A stretch of DNA of 64,000 nt, taken from contig OY282610.1 of NCBI GenBank assembly GCA_958298945.1, positions 27,416,167 to 27,480,166 on the forward strand, written 5' to 3'. Origin of the DNA: Atherix ibis. Lineage: Eukaryota; Arthropoda; Insecta; Diptera; Athericidae. The notes under the pieces are model-generated. The model was not told the origin of the DNA. It was given only the letters and a program-made list of their open reading frames with translations, and did no database searches. Of this stretch, positions 1-13,480 are shown piece by piece (positions within the stretch are counted from its first letter, which is position 1; each line of letters begins with the position of its first letter). The translations under genes and the position numbers were made by a program.

Positions 1-189
1 ATTAAAAAAAAATATTATTAATTAATAATAAATAATTATTAATAATTTCGAATTATGATGATGGTCGGAACTATGAGGTTGTAAAAACTGATGAGTTATG
101 TGTGATGATCCACCAGACTCTGCACACGTATATTGTGTCAAGTTCCTATATTCGAACTCATCATTGAGACGCCATCATTATTACATCAG
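1..189. other. AT-rich leader, no gene seen
   Basis: No reading frame or RNA gene is apparent. The stretch leads directly into the 16-bp minisatellite. Confidence 0.5.
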
Positions 190-1640
190 TTAAAATATTG
201 AGCAAATATTCATCAGTAAAAATTATTATTAGTAAAAATCTTTTTCAGTAAAAACTATTTTTCTGTAAAAATTATTTTCAGCAAAAACTATTTTCAATAA
301 AAACTATTTTCAGTAAAAATTATTTTCATTAAAAACTTTTTTTCTGTAAAAATTATTTTCAGCAAAAATTATTTTCAGAAAAAACTAATTTCAGTAAAAA
401 TTATTTTCAGTAAAAACTATTTTCAGTAAAAATGATTTTCAGTAAAAATTATTTTCAGAAAAAAATATTTTCAGTAAAAATATTTTTAGTAAAAACTATT
501 TTTAGTAAAAATTATTTTCAATAAGAATTATTTTCAGTCAAAATTTTTTAAGTAAAATCTATGAGGAAAAATTTATTTTCAGTAAAAAATTTCGAAAAAA
601 AATATTTTCAGTTAAAAATGTTTTAAGTAAAAACTATTTTCAGTAAAAACTATTATCATTAAAAATTATTTTCAGTAAAAATTATTTTCAGTGAAAACTA
701 TTTTCAGTAAAAATTCTTTCAGTAAAAATTATTTTCAGTAAAAATTATTTTCAGTTTAAAATATTTTCAGTAAAAACTATTTTCAGTCAAATTATTTTCA
801 GTAAAACTATTTTCAGTAAAAATGATTTTCAGTAAAAATTATTTTCATTCAAAATTATTTTCAGCAAAAACTATTTTCAATAAAAACGATTTTCAGTAAA
901 AATTATTGTGTAAAATTTATTTTCAGTAAAAATTATTGTGAGTAACAACCTTTTTAGGAAAAACTGTTTTGAGTAAAATTATTTTTCGTAAAAATTGTTT
1001 TCAGTTAAAATTGCTTTCAGTAAAAACTGTTTTCAGGAAAAATTATTTTTCGAAAAAATTGTTTTCAGTTAATATTATTTTCAGTAAAAACTCTTTGCAG
1101 TAAAAATTATTTTCATTAAAAACTTTTTTCAGTAGAAACTATTTACAGTAAAAATCATTTTCAGTAAAAATTATTGACAGAAAAAATTATTTTCAGTAAA
1201 ACTATTTTCAGTAAAACTATTTTCAGGAAAATTTATTGTGAATTAAAAATCTTTTCAGTAAAAATTATTATAAGCAAACATTTTTTCAGGAAAATTTTCT
1301 CCAGAAAAACTTATGTTCAACAAAAACTATTTTCAGTAAAAACTCATTCCAGTGAAAATTATTTTCAGTAAAAATTATTGTGAGTAAAAATCTTTTCAGG
1401 AAAAACTGTTTTGAGTAAAATTAATTTTTCATAAAAATTGTTTTCAGTCAAAATTGCTTTCAATAAAAACTGTTTTCAGTAAAATATATTTTCAGAAAAA
1501 ATTATTTTTCGTAAAAATTGTTTTCGGTTAAAATTATTTTTATTAAAAACTCGTTTCAGTAAAAATTATTTTCGGTAAAACCTCTTTTCAGTAAAAACCA
1601 ATTTTCAGTAAAAATTGTTTAATAACTGAAATTTTTTACC
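190..1640. repeat. 16-bp minisatellite array
   Basis: A long tandem array whose unit reads approximately CAGTAAAAACTATTTT (16 bp), repeated on the order of 80-90 times with point changes and small indels. Variants differ mainly in the ACTA/ATTA stretch and by occasional loss of one or two bases. Short open frames across it, such as one at 1174-1371, only reflect the repeat and are not genes. The array edge at 1640 is gradual, so the end is approximate. Confidence 0.93.
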
Positions 1641-2248
1641 AAAACTGTAATTTACAATTAAATCATTTTTATGTTAATTTTTTTTTGTATTTATTCAAAT
1701 TCTTTAGGTTTGTAAAAATAAAAGTTGCTATTTTTAATTAATTAAATATTATTTTAATTTAGTATTTAGTGGTCGAGATATAAAATGTTAAATATCCTCA
1801 AGCCATTTTAAGGGTAATTTTCTCTAAAGAAACTTTATATAAAAAAATCATCAACGGAAGAAGAATTTATGAGAGTGAAATGGCTGAAAAATTATACAAT
1901 AGCACAAAAACAATATCTCTTGATCCTTGTACCCGTAGAACAGTTGTCAGTACTTGCACGACATTTACAGGACACACATATGACCAAACAAAGCCAAATG
2001 AATTGGTTTATTTTCTAGCTGTAGTAACTGAATATCTTTAGTGTTATTATTATTGAAGTAATAATAATAATAATTCAAGAGATTTTACTCTCATTCAATA
2101 TTGATTTGGTTTTCGTCAAATTTCTGCCGCTCTCACATTGGGGCAACAAAATACAAATTGGGAGCTAATCGTGCGAAATAATTCACGTTCCACAATGTTT
2201 CGCGATACTAATTTGCAAAAAAAAAACAACATTTTTTGTTTCTTTTTT

Positions 2249-2250
<2 letters not shown>

Positions 2251-2300
<50 letters not shown>

Positions 2301-2310
2301 TATTATTGTT
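2251..2310. repeat. (ATT)n microsatellite
   Basis: About twenty ATT trinucleotides with one or two interruptions. Confidence 0.95.
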
Positions 2311-2427
2311 GATATTTTTATTTTTATTGTAGTTACTATTCGAAAGGTCACTCAGTATTGATGATGTTGATGTGATTATTGTCGACAATATTAATAATGA
2401 CATTAATCTAGGTTCACAAAAATTCAC

Positions 2428-2449
2428 AAACACACACACACACACACAC
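2428..2449. repeat. (CA)n microsatellite
   Basis: An uninterrupted run of about eleven CA dinucleotides. Confidence 0.95.
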
Positions 2450-3814
2450 CCATGCCAGATAGTATGCATTATCGTCATCACCTCCCATAACAGCATCGGT
2501 TCTATTGGAGATCGCTCCATATTAAACAAAGTACGCAGCAAGGATATCCGCTCCATCACCCGTTTTACTTGGCCATAGTATCCATACACGTGGTCACAAA
2601 ACAATACCATCGAAGGTGAACAATTTTTGATGTTATGAAATTTTCGCAAAATATCCTGTTCTAGGCTAAAGTTGTCCTTTTCATGTCACATAATAAAGTG
2701 GTTTGCGATTAAATTTAACAATGATTTTAATGAGCCTGACAATGGACGCCATTATAATATTCGGTTTGAAATTTTACCGACAGTTCACTTATAATGTTTA
2801 ATTTTGACTAATGGTAGATGACATTTGTTCCGTTTTTTTTTTTTTTTTGAATCCAACCAACAACAAAAACCGATGTTACACAAATATATATAAATAAGAA
2901 TATGTGCAATAATATTTTAATTAATAAATATTTATATACGAACTCATTTTGATATGTGAAGATATTCGTTTGAAGAGAGAAGTCACCATTGATTAGTTTG
3001 GTAATATTTGTTAGTTAACATACTATAAATAAGACTACTTTTACTACAATTTATAAAAGAAGAGATATTGTTATATTACGAGTACAATTATCAATAAAAC
3101 GATGACTCAATAAAGTTTTTCTCAACTGACTTATGCGAAAAATATTTCGACAGAAAGAAAAAATTCACAAATCCTTCAAAATATATTTTATATTAAATAA
3201 TTTTTTCTATTTTTAAAAGAAATTACAAAAATATGCATCTGCCAATTTATGGAATGTGTCAGTGAAGTTTTACAATAAATGTCATATAATATTTTCTATT
3301 CTATATAAAAAATTGTGTCAATTTTGTTTGATTTTATTATATTTAAATTTATAAAATTCAATTAATAATTAATTTTGAAAATAACTGACCCCATTTAGTT
3401 ATAAAAATATTTGCATTAAATTCCAGAGACAACAAGTTATACTTTTACCTTTTTTTTTTTTTGCTTATAGAAATTTAGGTTTTTTTTTGTAATTTATTTT
3501 TTGTTAAAGTATTTTTAATATATTTTATTTTTGTTTTTACAATAGTTAAAAAAGTCTCTTCGACCTATTGTATTTGAAAGGTGTTATTTGTAACTGATTG
3601 TAAAACGGAATTTTAGTTTAAAGGATTTTGAATTTTTTTTTTTTAAATTTAAAAAAAAAGGAAAAAGAAAACTAATTTTTTTTTATTAGTTGAAATTGTG
3701 TTTTACGTCAGTGAAATAGTAACGTCTGAACTGTCCTTAATGTCCTTAGTTATTGTATTTACTCTTTAGTAAAAATATTACTGAGAATTACTTTTACACA
3801 AAAATTTTACTTTA

Positions 3815-4126
3815 ATTACGCAACAAAGTCCCATGACGCAGAATTGCGAAATTTTTGTGATGTTAATTGGCTTCCACAATATATGAAAAATTGTCTGTAT
3901 GTATACAGTCAATGTTTATGGTTTAAAGGATTTAAAAACTAACATCCATCACGTAAATGAAAAATTACAACCCGAAATTAATGAGAAAGTTTTTCAAAAA
4001 CTATTTACATCTAGCACTGCAAAAATATTGAGCCTATCAGATTTTGATAATTTGTGTATAATTCTCAAGGATCAAGGATTAAAAAAAATTAATCAGATGA
4101 ATGTATTTCAATCAACTTTACTTTAA
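3815..4126 (+). pseudogene. DD41D-like mariner transposase remnant (C-terminal)
   Basis: Near 3856 the sequence encodes FCDVNWLPQ, resembling the (F)GDVNWPPRS motif that precedes the third catalytic Asp in one mariner lineage. The open frame 3899-4126 continues with DLKTNIHHVNEKLQPEINEK, which fits the helical C-terminal segment of the same transposases. The Asp-containing segment itself is missing and a frame change lies between the two parts, so this is a dead fragment. The same motifs recur, better preserved, at 23.3-23.9 kb and 45.5-45.9 kb. The assignment rests on weak but ordered similarity; a chance frame is possible. Confidence 0.42.
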
Positions 4127-4604
4127 GAAATAAAAAATTGACTAACATTTGATCATAGAGAAAATCTCTTAAGAAAAAAACCCACCAAAAATCCATATTT
4201 ACAATTATTTAGAAAAAAATATATTTACTTTTTTTCATTATAAAATGAAACAAAGTAAAAAAATTGAATTTTTTACAGTTTTTAATTGCAAGAAAAATAT
4301 TGTTTAAGCAATAAACTTTGTAAAATTTTAATGCCTTATAAATTTCGCTCACGAATTAATTTTTATATTTTATTTCTATTATAATTTTATAGTAAAAATA
4401 TACATACACGTGCATTAAATTATTATATTATGAAATTTGTGTCGTGAAAAAAATGTTCTGTCACAACTTTTACAGAAGAAATGAAAGATTTTCTACTGTG
4501 CACATACGCACTTGTTGCTATTTTAAGGAACTTGCGTTCGAGTAAATTTTTCAATCGGAGGAGGTGGCCAGCACAGAATGGATCGGAAAGCAAGACATAT
4601 GAAT

Positions 4605-4787
4605 CCAAATGCATGAAAAAAAATCCCAAGTGTCATGAATTGTCAAATAAAAAATTATAAGCGAAGGGAAAACTTAAGGAACAAATAGCTGGAAGATGTT
4701 TTGCTCCTTAAGTTTCGCATTCGCTTATAATTTTTTATCTGATAGTTGCTGCCATTTGGGATTTTTTTCCATGCAATTGCATTTGCT
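4605..4787. repeat. Long imperfect inverted repeat (MITE-like)
   Basis: Two arms of about 75-85 bp face each other around a spacer of roughly 22 bp. The inner arms share AAAAAATTATAAGCGAA and ACTTAAGGA. The outer arms share an ATGCATG-AAAAAAATCCCAA block. Several mismatches and a small indel separate them. The structure could be a palindromic non-autonomous transposon or a fold-back element; no target-site duplication was evident. Confidence 0.75.
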
Positions 4788-7560
4788 TAAATTGATGCTC
4801 TAACAAATTCTCTGTTAGATTTGAAACTTTTCGTCTTTTGGTTGGATTTCAGTGTGAATTTGCTGCACGCATAAAATTTAAACAACTGACAATTATTTAA
4901 AGTTTTTTTGATAAATTCCTTTTCATAATATTGAAATTGATAAGATTCAATTTTGCTCATAGATTTAAGTATCTGAAAACTGTAAACTATGGACAGATTG
5001 ATATTTCAGATAGTTTTAGGGAACTAATGCAAATTGGACTTAATTAAATATGAATTTTAATATTAGAATAAATCTGCATCCTATATGAAAGGCAAAATGA
5101 TATTTTTACTACTAAATTATTGTATTATTCAATTTATGCTTTGGAATGTAAAATTTTATCAATTAATTTGGGGTAATTTTTTCTGAAATTTTCAAGGTTA
5201 TTACTTGAAGACCAAATATGACATGAGAGAAAATCCAACAGCAAGTTTAACTGGCATCATCAAATCTTGAAATTATATGTCGTCGGAGAACTTTTCTTGT
5301 GGTTGTGGTCGCGTTTTATTAAAACCACATATGGTTAAAAATAAAATCTTCAAGTTCAAATCAAAAGAAGTTACCTATCATACGGCCATGGTGCTCAGAA
5401 TTGACGATAACCATCTAACTTTTTTCCATTTTCAAAGAAATACGAGCCAATAATATCTTCAGACGAAAATGCAATCCAAACCAGATACAATGGCTCTTTC
5501 ATAGTGACTTGCCTATTTTTATGGAACCTTCCTTATATATGGCAATTTTACTAATTTTATTCGAATCACGGCCACTATGGTAAAGAAACCGTTTACAATT
5601 TTAATACATTTAAATTAAATTTTAATCTATCAAATTTAATATATTTAAACAATATTTATTATTTATATTTTTTTTTTAATAACTACGAAATGATATAATT
5701 GTACTTTCCCAAATTATAAAATGGATCGGGCAAATAAAATAAAAAACTATTATTTTTCAAAAATTTATTATTAAGAATCACCCATTAAATTTAAAAAAAA
5801 AATTAGTAAAAAATATTCAATAACATTAACTAAGAAAAGCAAAAATTACTACTAATGAGGATTAAATGTTTATTCAAAAATAAAGTTTTAAATTTTCCAA
5901 CCAAAAAAAAAAAAAAGATAAGAAAAATTTATGTGAATGGGTATCAAAAGACATTTAGTAAGAAAATTAATTATTTACTTTATTTATTAATAGTAACTAA
6001 ATTGCATAATAATAGTTAACTCATTTTAGTATATAGATTAATAGCAGAATGCAGATAAATACGAGCAATGACTATAAAATTTAGAATATAAATTAAATTC
6101 TATGAAAACTGCACTAGTAATTATAGCAGAAGTAATAATTATAATAATAATAACAAAAATATTCTAATAATAGTAATAACTCTGATATAAAGGATACGAT
6201 ATCCTTTTGATAATTATGATAACTTTACCACAAAACCAATTCTGTATATTATATAAGGTAATTTTAATTTTAATCAACAAATATATTAGTTATAAATATT
6301 AAAATGTTACATACTTTGTATGTATATGTTTAATGAGTATATGCAAAAAGGATTCATTATAATCTAAAGGTTAGATAACTATACTATTCGCATAATGATG
6401 AGAAGATAGAATTCAAGTTACAGATTAATTCTGTTCAATTTTTTAAAATTACAAATTAATAAATGTATGTATTTTGGTATTTATAAATTTATATATGTTA
6501 TAAGAGCATATATTATATAGTAACATAGTTCATAATTATAGATAGCCATCAATCCAACAAATGATAAATAAATTAATTAAAATTTATAATTACAATTTAA
6601 CCCTGTTTGGGTATTAAATTATTTTTTTTTATAATATGTTCGTATTTTTGTTCTACTTTTTTCTCCTACCCCCTACCCCACCCCCGTCGTCCTTATTTTC
6701 ACGTTTTGTTAATAGAAATTTTGAGAAAAATTAAGAAAATAAATTTCAAATATTGAGAATTTTTTTATTGGTCTAGAAAAAAATAATATTAATTATCCAA
6801 AAAAAAAAAAAAAAGTGTGTTGATAATTAGTTTTTTTTTTTATACAATACAATTTCAAAAAAAAAAAAAATTATGGCAGATATTAAAAATTATTATTAAA
6901 AAATAACAAAAATTGTTAATAACAAAAAAACTACTACTACATACTATTGCTGAGTAAATATTTGTCGTTATTTTAATTAACATACTTAACGTTTTTCGAA
7001 TAATGGCGATTATCTAAATCCGCATCCTTTCTGATAGCATATTTTTTTTTTTTTTTAAAAAAAGTTCTTTCTTCCTTTTCTTTTGGGTAGGTGGGTAGGT
7101 GATAATTGGATTTAAAGCACTTTTGTACTTTTTCTTAAATATTATGACACACACTATCAGATTTAAATTTGATTTTTTTGTTTTGTTTTGTTTTTCTTTT
7201 AACAATTCTACTTTTTAGAATAAGATCAAAATATCACAATTGACGGGAAAAGTTTTTATACAACAAAAAAAAAGAACGAAAAAAAAAATCAAAAGACGCA
7301 AAAAACCGAAACGTCCTTAAATATATTACAATACTATATTTTCGAAAGAACAAAACAAATGAACTTTTCTATAAAAAAAAAAAAAACAATTAAATTTTTT
7401 TTTATTCTATTTATTGCGAATGATAAAAGCGTTAAAATATATAATTTGTAAATTAACTAATTTTGATTAGTTTTTTTTTTATTTTATTTTACTATTCAAC
7501 ATATCGTAAATGTGGTTATTTTTATTTGTTATTAATTTTTTTTTTTTTTTGCTGTCCTGT
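4788..7560. other. AT-rich non-coding stretch
   Basis: Poly-A and poly-T runs, scattered TAA/TTA-rich segments and no frame longer than about 60 residues. I see no gene, RNA or transposon motif. Confidence 0.5.
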
Positions 7561-8560
7561 TTTATGTCGTTTTGAATACGTGATTAACTTTAGAATTGAA
7601 CGAAAAGTCAGTCGCTTTACGCCAACACGAAACACACTAGCTTCCACCGTTTTGTACTGAACACAATCACCATACTGTCTTGACCAGTGCTTGGAATATG
7701 CCAACTCCGAGCGATTATATGCTGCTTACCATTCCCAGATGCGGCCTGGCCTGGAGAACTTCCATTTATCGAAGAGAGAAGGTAGAAATAACAAAAACAG
7801 AAAACAACTACCAAAGAAAAGAAAAAACACCACAACGCACCGTATTCGAATACCCCCTCTAGTATATGTGAATCAATCCCCTTTCGCTTACACCAGCTGC
7901 ATTTCGAATATATTCCGTCAGTTTCGAAGCATTCCATTCTTGTTACACATTCGCATTTTACATAGTTCACATTATGGCCGCATGTTGCTGTCGCATTCGC
8001 TCGACCGCTGTTTAGTTCCAAACTCGACAAAAACACTTTTTAATTCCACTTTTTTCAACGACCACGTTCCACTTGGCAGAGGACCTTAACTCAATAATTC
8101 CGACGAGAACGAGTTACGACAACTGCCGTCGCTGTCAAAACAGCAATTTTAAAACCTGCACAACCCTATGGGTTCTCACACAATTGCGACGACAAAAAAA
8201 ATTGGTCGCTGATCTAAGCCTAGTTTCGAATTTTCTCGTTGTTGTCGTAGTACTGCAACACAATTCGGTGTTTTGTTATGTGGCAGCATTGTTGAAATTT
8301 AAATCACAGCCAAGGTGAGAGATAAGGTGAACATAAAAATCGAATTGAGCATAAAATCTTAATAATAAACTGATCAGATGACTCGTTGCAATTGTGTTTG
8401 TTTGTTAATTCGGGCGAGATTCATTTTCGTTTGATAGAAAATTTAGTTATCGTCGGACTTGTGCTCAGGCCTTAAAGCATAAATGCACACTACAAAAAAA
8501 ACTTCAACACAAAGAAACTCGTCAAGAGAGACGTTAAATAACGTCACCCCGCTAAGAGTT
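7561..8560. promoter_or_regulatory. Higher-complexity island, possible promoter or 5' exon
   Basis: Base composition rises sharply here compared with both flanks, and several overlapping 130-140 residue frames exist on both strands (7617-8036 minus, 7691-8089 plus). None carries a domain I recognise. On the minus strand, around 8130-8100, an Inr-like CAGTTGTCG is followed by CGTTCTCG, similar to insect core-promoter elements. The island could be a promoter with a non-coding first exon, an enhancer, or an unrecognised exon. No splice structure is clear. Confidence 0.3.
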
Positions 8561-9440
8561 CTCTATAGAGACAGAGAGAGTAAATGACTGTCAAACTATT
8601 GTGTCCGCTGCGTATGTATGCGTAAGTAAAATTATTTTTGAATGGCAGTCAAAACCTAAAGCCCAGACCTCATAAGCTTCCATGACAAAGGAGAATATCA
8701 TCAGCCATTTTTAACTGTGGAAATTTGTTCTTTCAAAATTCAAATTTTGAATTATTGAAAAAAAAGAAAATGGCCGAAAATATGGTTTTATTTTTTATTC
8801 GATTATTTTAAATTTTGAATTTTTCCCTCTCATTATTATCGCTTTGAATGAAACTTTATAGTTTTGATAATTTTATATTTTTCTGCTATATTTAGATAAA
8901 ATCTGGGTTTTTTTTTTTTTGGTTGATTTAAAACAAAAATATTGATAATTTACGGTAGTTTAATATTTATTTTTAATGTAAACTTTTTTAAAAAAAAAAA
9001 TTTTTTTATGTTAAAATAAATGCAAAATCTTTTAAAACGAAGATTAAGAATTTTCCGAGTTTTTTCTTCCTTTAATAAAATAAATAATTTAGAATGTTTT
9101 CAGCAAATGAAAATATATTTTATAAATGAATAAATTTTTTTATTTCTAGTTTTTTTTTGGTGAAAAATGTCATAAAATAATTCGATTATTTTATTATTAT
9201 ATAATCGATGGTAGTTTTAATATACAGTTATAAAATTTTCATTTTATTAAATTAATTGAATTTTGTTGTGGATAATTTATTTAGGAGCAAACAAATATAT
9301 TTTCAATAAAAACTACAAAAAAAAATAGATTTTCTTTAAAAAAATTTAATGAATTTACTATTTAAAAAAAATTTTACATTTATAATATAAATAAATAATA
9401 AGGTTTTAAATTGATTTAAAAAAAAAATCCAAATTCTTTT
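8561..9440. other. AT-rich non-coding stretch
   Basis: No coding potential is visible; homopolymer runs dominate. The sequence grades into the tandem array to the right. Confidence 0.5.
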
Positions 9441-10335
9441 TTTACAACCAAAAAAATTTATTAAAAAAAATGAAAAATTTTCGGGCATTTTGAATGAAAT
9501 TTTTTAAAGTTTAAATGCACGTTTTATGTTTCGGAAAAAATATTATAAAAGCTTAAATTTTATTTTTAAAAATATTGCAAATTGATTTCTTACAAGCAAA
9601 AAAGTTTTTTCTTTTTAAATTATGAATTTGTGGGCACTTTTACATAAAAATTTGAAAAATAAATTATAAAAGCTTAAATTTTATTTTCAAAAATTTCCAA
9701 ATTGTTTTTTACAAGCAAAAAAGTTTTTTTTTTTTAAATTATGAATTTGTGGGCATTTTTTTACATAAAATTTTGAAAAAAAAAAAATGGTAAAAGTTCA
9801 ATTTTTACTTTTGAAAAAATTCCAAATTGGGTGTTTTACCAGCAAAAATGTTTAAAAAAAAAAATAACAACTTTTGAGCACTTTACATAAAATTTAAAAA
9901 AAACATTCTTAAAATTTTAATTTTATTTTTCAAAAATTTCCAAATTGGTTTTTTACAAGCAAAAAAGTTTTTTTTTTTAAAAATGACGAATTTTCGGGCA
10001 CTTTATATAAAATTTTTTATAGTGAAATTAAATTTAATATTTAAAAAAAAATGTAACAGTCCAAATTTGTTTTGGACTGTTACATTTTTTTAAAAAAATA
10101 TTAAATTTAATATTTTTTTAAAAAAATGTAACAGAAAAAATTCCAAATTTGTTTTCTTACACGGAAAAAAATTTTTTCAAGAAAAATTTTAAGAACTTTC
10201 GGGCACTTTGCATGAAATTTTTAAAAAAATTTGTAAAAGTTTAAATTTTATTTTTAAAAAATTTCCAAATTGATTTCGGACAAGCAAAAAAGTTTTTTAA
10301 AAAAATTAAGAATTTTCGGGTACTTTTTAAAGTGC
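9441..10335. repeat. Degenerate tandem array, ~117-128 bp unit
   Basis: Six to seven diverged units, each with the order ACAAGCAAAAAAGTTTTTT, a TTTCGGGCAC-type block, then TTTTATTTTTCAAAAATT and CCAAATTG. Unit starts near 9448, 9596, 9713, 9841, 9958, 10156 and 10281 give spacings mostly between 117 and 148 bp. The spacing 9958-10156 is longer because a hairpin has been inserted. Confidence 0.8.
10023..10115. repeat. Hairpin embedded in the array
   Basis: Arms ATGTAACAGTCCAAA (10051-10065) and its exact reverse complement (10071-10085) flank a 5-nt loop. The pairing extends outward through A/T runs and ATTAAATTTAAT segments with a small indel. A third ATGTAACAG follows near 10122. Confidence 0.9.
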
Positions 10336-13300
10336 ATTAAAATTTTATATTTTTTTAAATAAATTAATAAATATAAGAAGAAGAATATTCTTTACAATAT
10401 TTGAATATACTGTTTTTTTTTTTGGCTAACATTTCATATTGTTAAAAATCTTCCCAAAAAAAAAGGTAACTTTATGTAATAAAATTAAAAAAAACACTTA
10501 AAGAAAACGTTTAAATGCTATTGCAGACATAAAAAGTTCGACTTGAATTTCTATGTGACCGCAGCTTAAATAAATGACCAGACCCAAAAAAAGACCCCAT
10601 CCCATGTTGTTAATTGTATTGTGTTATGTTCATTTGCATACAAAAGAAAAGCTCTGCTGTCAAATAATTCGGAAACTCTGAGAGACCTTCAGAGTATACA
10701 AATTTACCCTTTATTTATTTAATAGTATTTGTTATATTTTCTTTCAACTATTGCTTTCCGTTTTTTGAAATTTATTATATACATTAAGAGACTTGAAGAA
10801 GAGAGCAAACCATATTAACCATTTGAGTAGAGTTCAAAAATTTGACCTCACGTATAATAAAACAGCTGACACCAATTGATGTTCTCCAGCATGTAAAAAA
10901 GCTCTCCTCGTCTTTGGTGAATTAAACTCTCAATTTATATGATTATTATTAATTATTTTCAACTCTACCAATTGACATTATGTATTTGCAAATTTAATCA
11001 AAAAGAACAAAAAAAAAAACAGAACTTGTAATAAATTCTATTTTTATAAAAGAATATTTTTAAAAAATTCAAATTTTACGCATTTGCTTAGGAAAATATT
11101 ATTCATTATTCACGTTTTAATAGTGGATTTGGAACCAATTCGATTCGAAATCCACATTCGTCATATGGTATACACACGAGCAAATGGGCACGTCGTAAAT
11201 ATGTATTTCCAATAAAGAATGAGTTCGACTACCTACCGATCCAAAACCAGCCACCTTATCTGGGCATACCATTTCGAATTCCATAATTATTTTTGAGCAG
11301 GTCTTGGAAAAAAAATTAAAACAAAAAACAGTACAACGATCTTATAGGGAAAATGTATCCAAATCGAAAATAAATTCTGACATTGATCGGACAACCTGGC
11401 CAGGCTTGCACTTTGGAGACCCAGAGTCCTAAGACCTCAGCGACTTAGGCTTTTCTAAGAATTTATCTCACATTTCAGAGAATCATCAATGATGAGTATC
11501 GTTTCAGTTTCTGTATTTTTGTTGTTGGTGTTTTTTTTTCCTCACCTATTTACCATTTTAAGACCTTGTCGCATTTTTACAATATCATGAAATTAAATTT
11601 CAAATGAATTTCGAAATGATTCTCATGAATTTATTCAAGCAAAATTTCACCATCATCGCTCGACTCTCGGATTGTTAATAAATTTCATAATAAAAACTGA
11701 TTTTAGTTGTTTTTTTTGTTTTTTTTTGAGTCAACAAAGCTTCCGGTACAAAGATCTCTGATGCGAGAATTTAATTCGAAAAACAAACAAGCTACAATAA
11801 TTTTCTAAAGTACGGAAAAACTTTGTCACATTTTGTATGATTTGATTTTTTGTTTTTGTTCTTATTTTTTTAATAAAATTTACAAAAATTACAAATAAAT
11901 ATTGAAGAGAAAATTTCCATTTATTCATTTTTATTTGATAAAATTTTGGAATAGTCCAAATTTCACGAAAATCTTCTGGAATTTTCCAAATTGAACGAAA
12001 AGTGGGTCGACTTTGAGAATATTGAGGCTGTTCATAGTCGATATTGTAGACACAATAAAGAAAAAAACTTTTTTTCGATTTAAATGAAAATTTCATATTT
12101 GCCAGAAAGTTTTTGTAAATTTTGCGCTCAGATACATCCCTGATCTTTTTACCTTTCCTCAGTAGTCTCATGTGTTTTATCTTTCATGTATCTGGATTAT
12201 ATTCATATTTTTTTCCACTTCAAAAATGTTTTTTTTTTCTCCTACTATAAACGTAATAAATAATACACAGGATCAGATTTAGTTGCAGCTGTTGTGAATC
12301 CTTGAAAATGTCCAATGTGTCTGCGTTTTAATATTGTTTGGGTTTTTTTTTTTTGTTAAACTTATTTAACTTGTACTTTTCGAGGTAGAAATAACAATGT
12401 CATAAAAATATATATATATATAGTCGTAGAATACAATATAAACGTAAGGCGCAGTACTAATGCACATTGACCGAACGGTATGCGCCCTCTCTATTATGAC
12501 CCCTTTTAAAATTCGTTCATATTTTGACATTGCAACCGTGAATGTCTATGTCAAGGCTATCCATCCACCACCAATTTAGTCTTTGGCACAGCAACAAGGG
12601 CTGGGCACATTGGTAAATGTCGAAAATTGTTAGACTTATCGTTGATGAAAGGGAATTTATCCACCCCTAAATGCGTTCGATTGTATTGTAAATATTTCGT
12701 GTCTCTATCTAACTTCGTTCTGTATTCGGTTCTAGGTCGTAGTTTTAGCGTTTAGAAAATTTCTGCAAAATGTAATAAAACAAAGAAACCCACACCTATA
12801 GCAACTGTAAGGACATTCCATATTTTCGAGTGTGTGTATGACCAAACACTATACGGTACCATTCAATTTCTAGAATCTTTTATTGCCAGGCAATAACAAC
12901 GGAAATAAGTATTATTGCATGGGTGTGCGCGCATAAATACACCAAATATATTATGCGCATATGGCCACGCATTCCTATATTATCGAAATCGTCCTTACAT
13001 TATCTCATCTTATCCTTGATGCTGATATTTCCGGTAGGCATTTTTACAAGGGAATTTTGTTTTTTTTTTTTCACTCTTAAACAATAAATAACCGGAAATT
13101 ATTCTTAAATTGAACAATTCAACAACAACAAAAAAAAAGGATTTTTTTTGGCCTTACTTTTTTTCTAGGTTATATTTTTGTTTTTGAGCTATTTAGAAAT
13201 TTTTTTTAAGGGTAAGTTTTTTTCTTTTTTTTTTTTTACTACATATAAATAAAAGAATTCCAAATTCGCACTTTTAACAACAATTATCTTTAAAAAAAAA

Positions 13301-13480
13301 ACAGAAAAAAATAAAATAAAAAGATACCGATCCGAACACTTTAAGAAACATCCTTGTTTGGGTGTATTTTTTGAATATTTGATGTCTTTTATCGTTAAAC
13401 AAAAAAAGCTTTTATAGTTAATCTACTATCTCAACCTAAAATAATATGTATCTAATCGGCTTTTTTAGATACAAAAAGAT
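10336..13480. other. Non-coding, partly higher-complexity DNA
   Basis: No convincing gene. The 146-residue minus-strand frame at 11731-12171 has low-complexity Lys/Phe composition and no domain. The segment 12,440-13,020 is less AT-rich and could be regulatory, but shows no motif I can name. Confidence 0.45.

Larger units (their letters stand above)
1641..3810. other. Intergenic or intronic DNA with microsatellites
   Basis: AT-rich sequence without a recognisable gene. The 177-residue minus-strand frame at 2116-2649 is mostly a poly-Asn/Lys translation of the TTA microsatellite and matches no family I know. Confidence 0.5.

Noticed and set aside
1174..1371. 65-residue ORF
   Set aside because: It is a translation of the 16-bp minisatellite.
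2116..2649. 177-residue minus-strand ORF
   Set aside because: Its middle is poly-Asn/Lys from the ATT microsatellite, and no domain or conserved pattern is visible.
11731..12171. 146-residue minus-strand ORF
   Set aside because: Lys/Phe-rich, low-complexity composition typical of chance frames in AT-rich DNA; no motif, no splice context.
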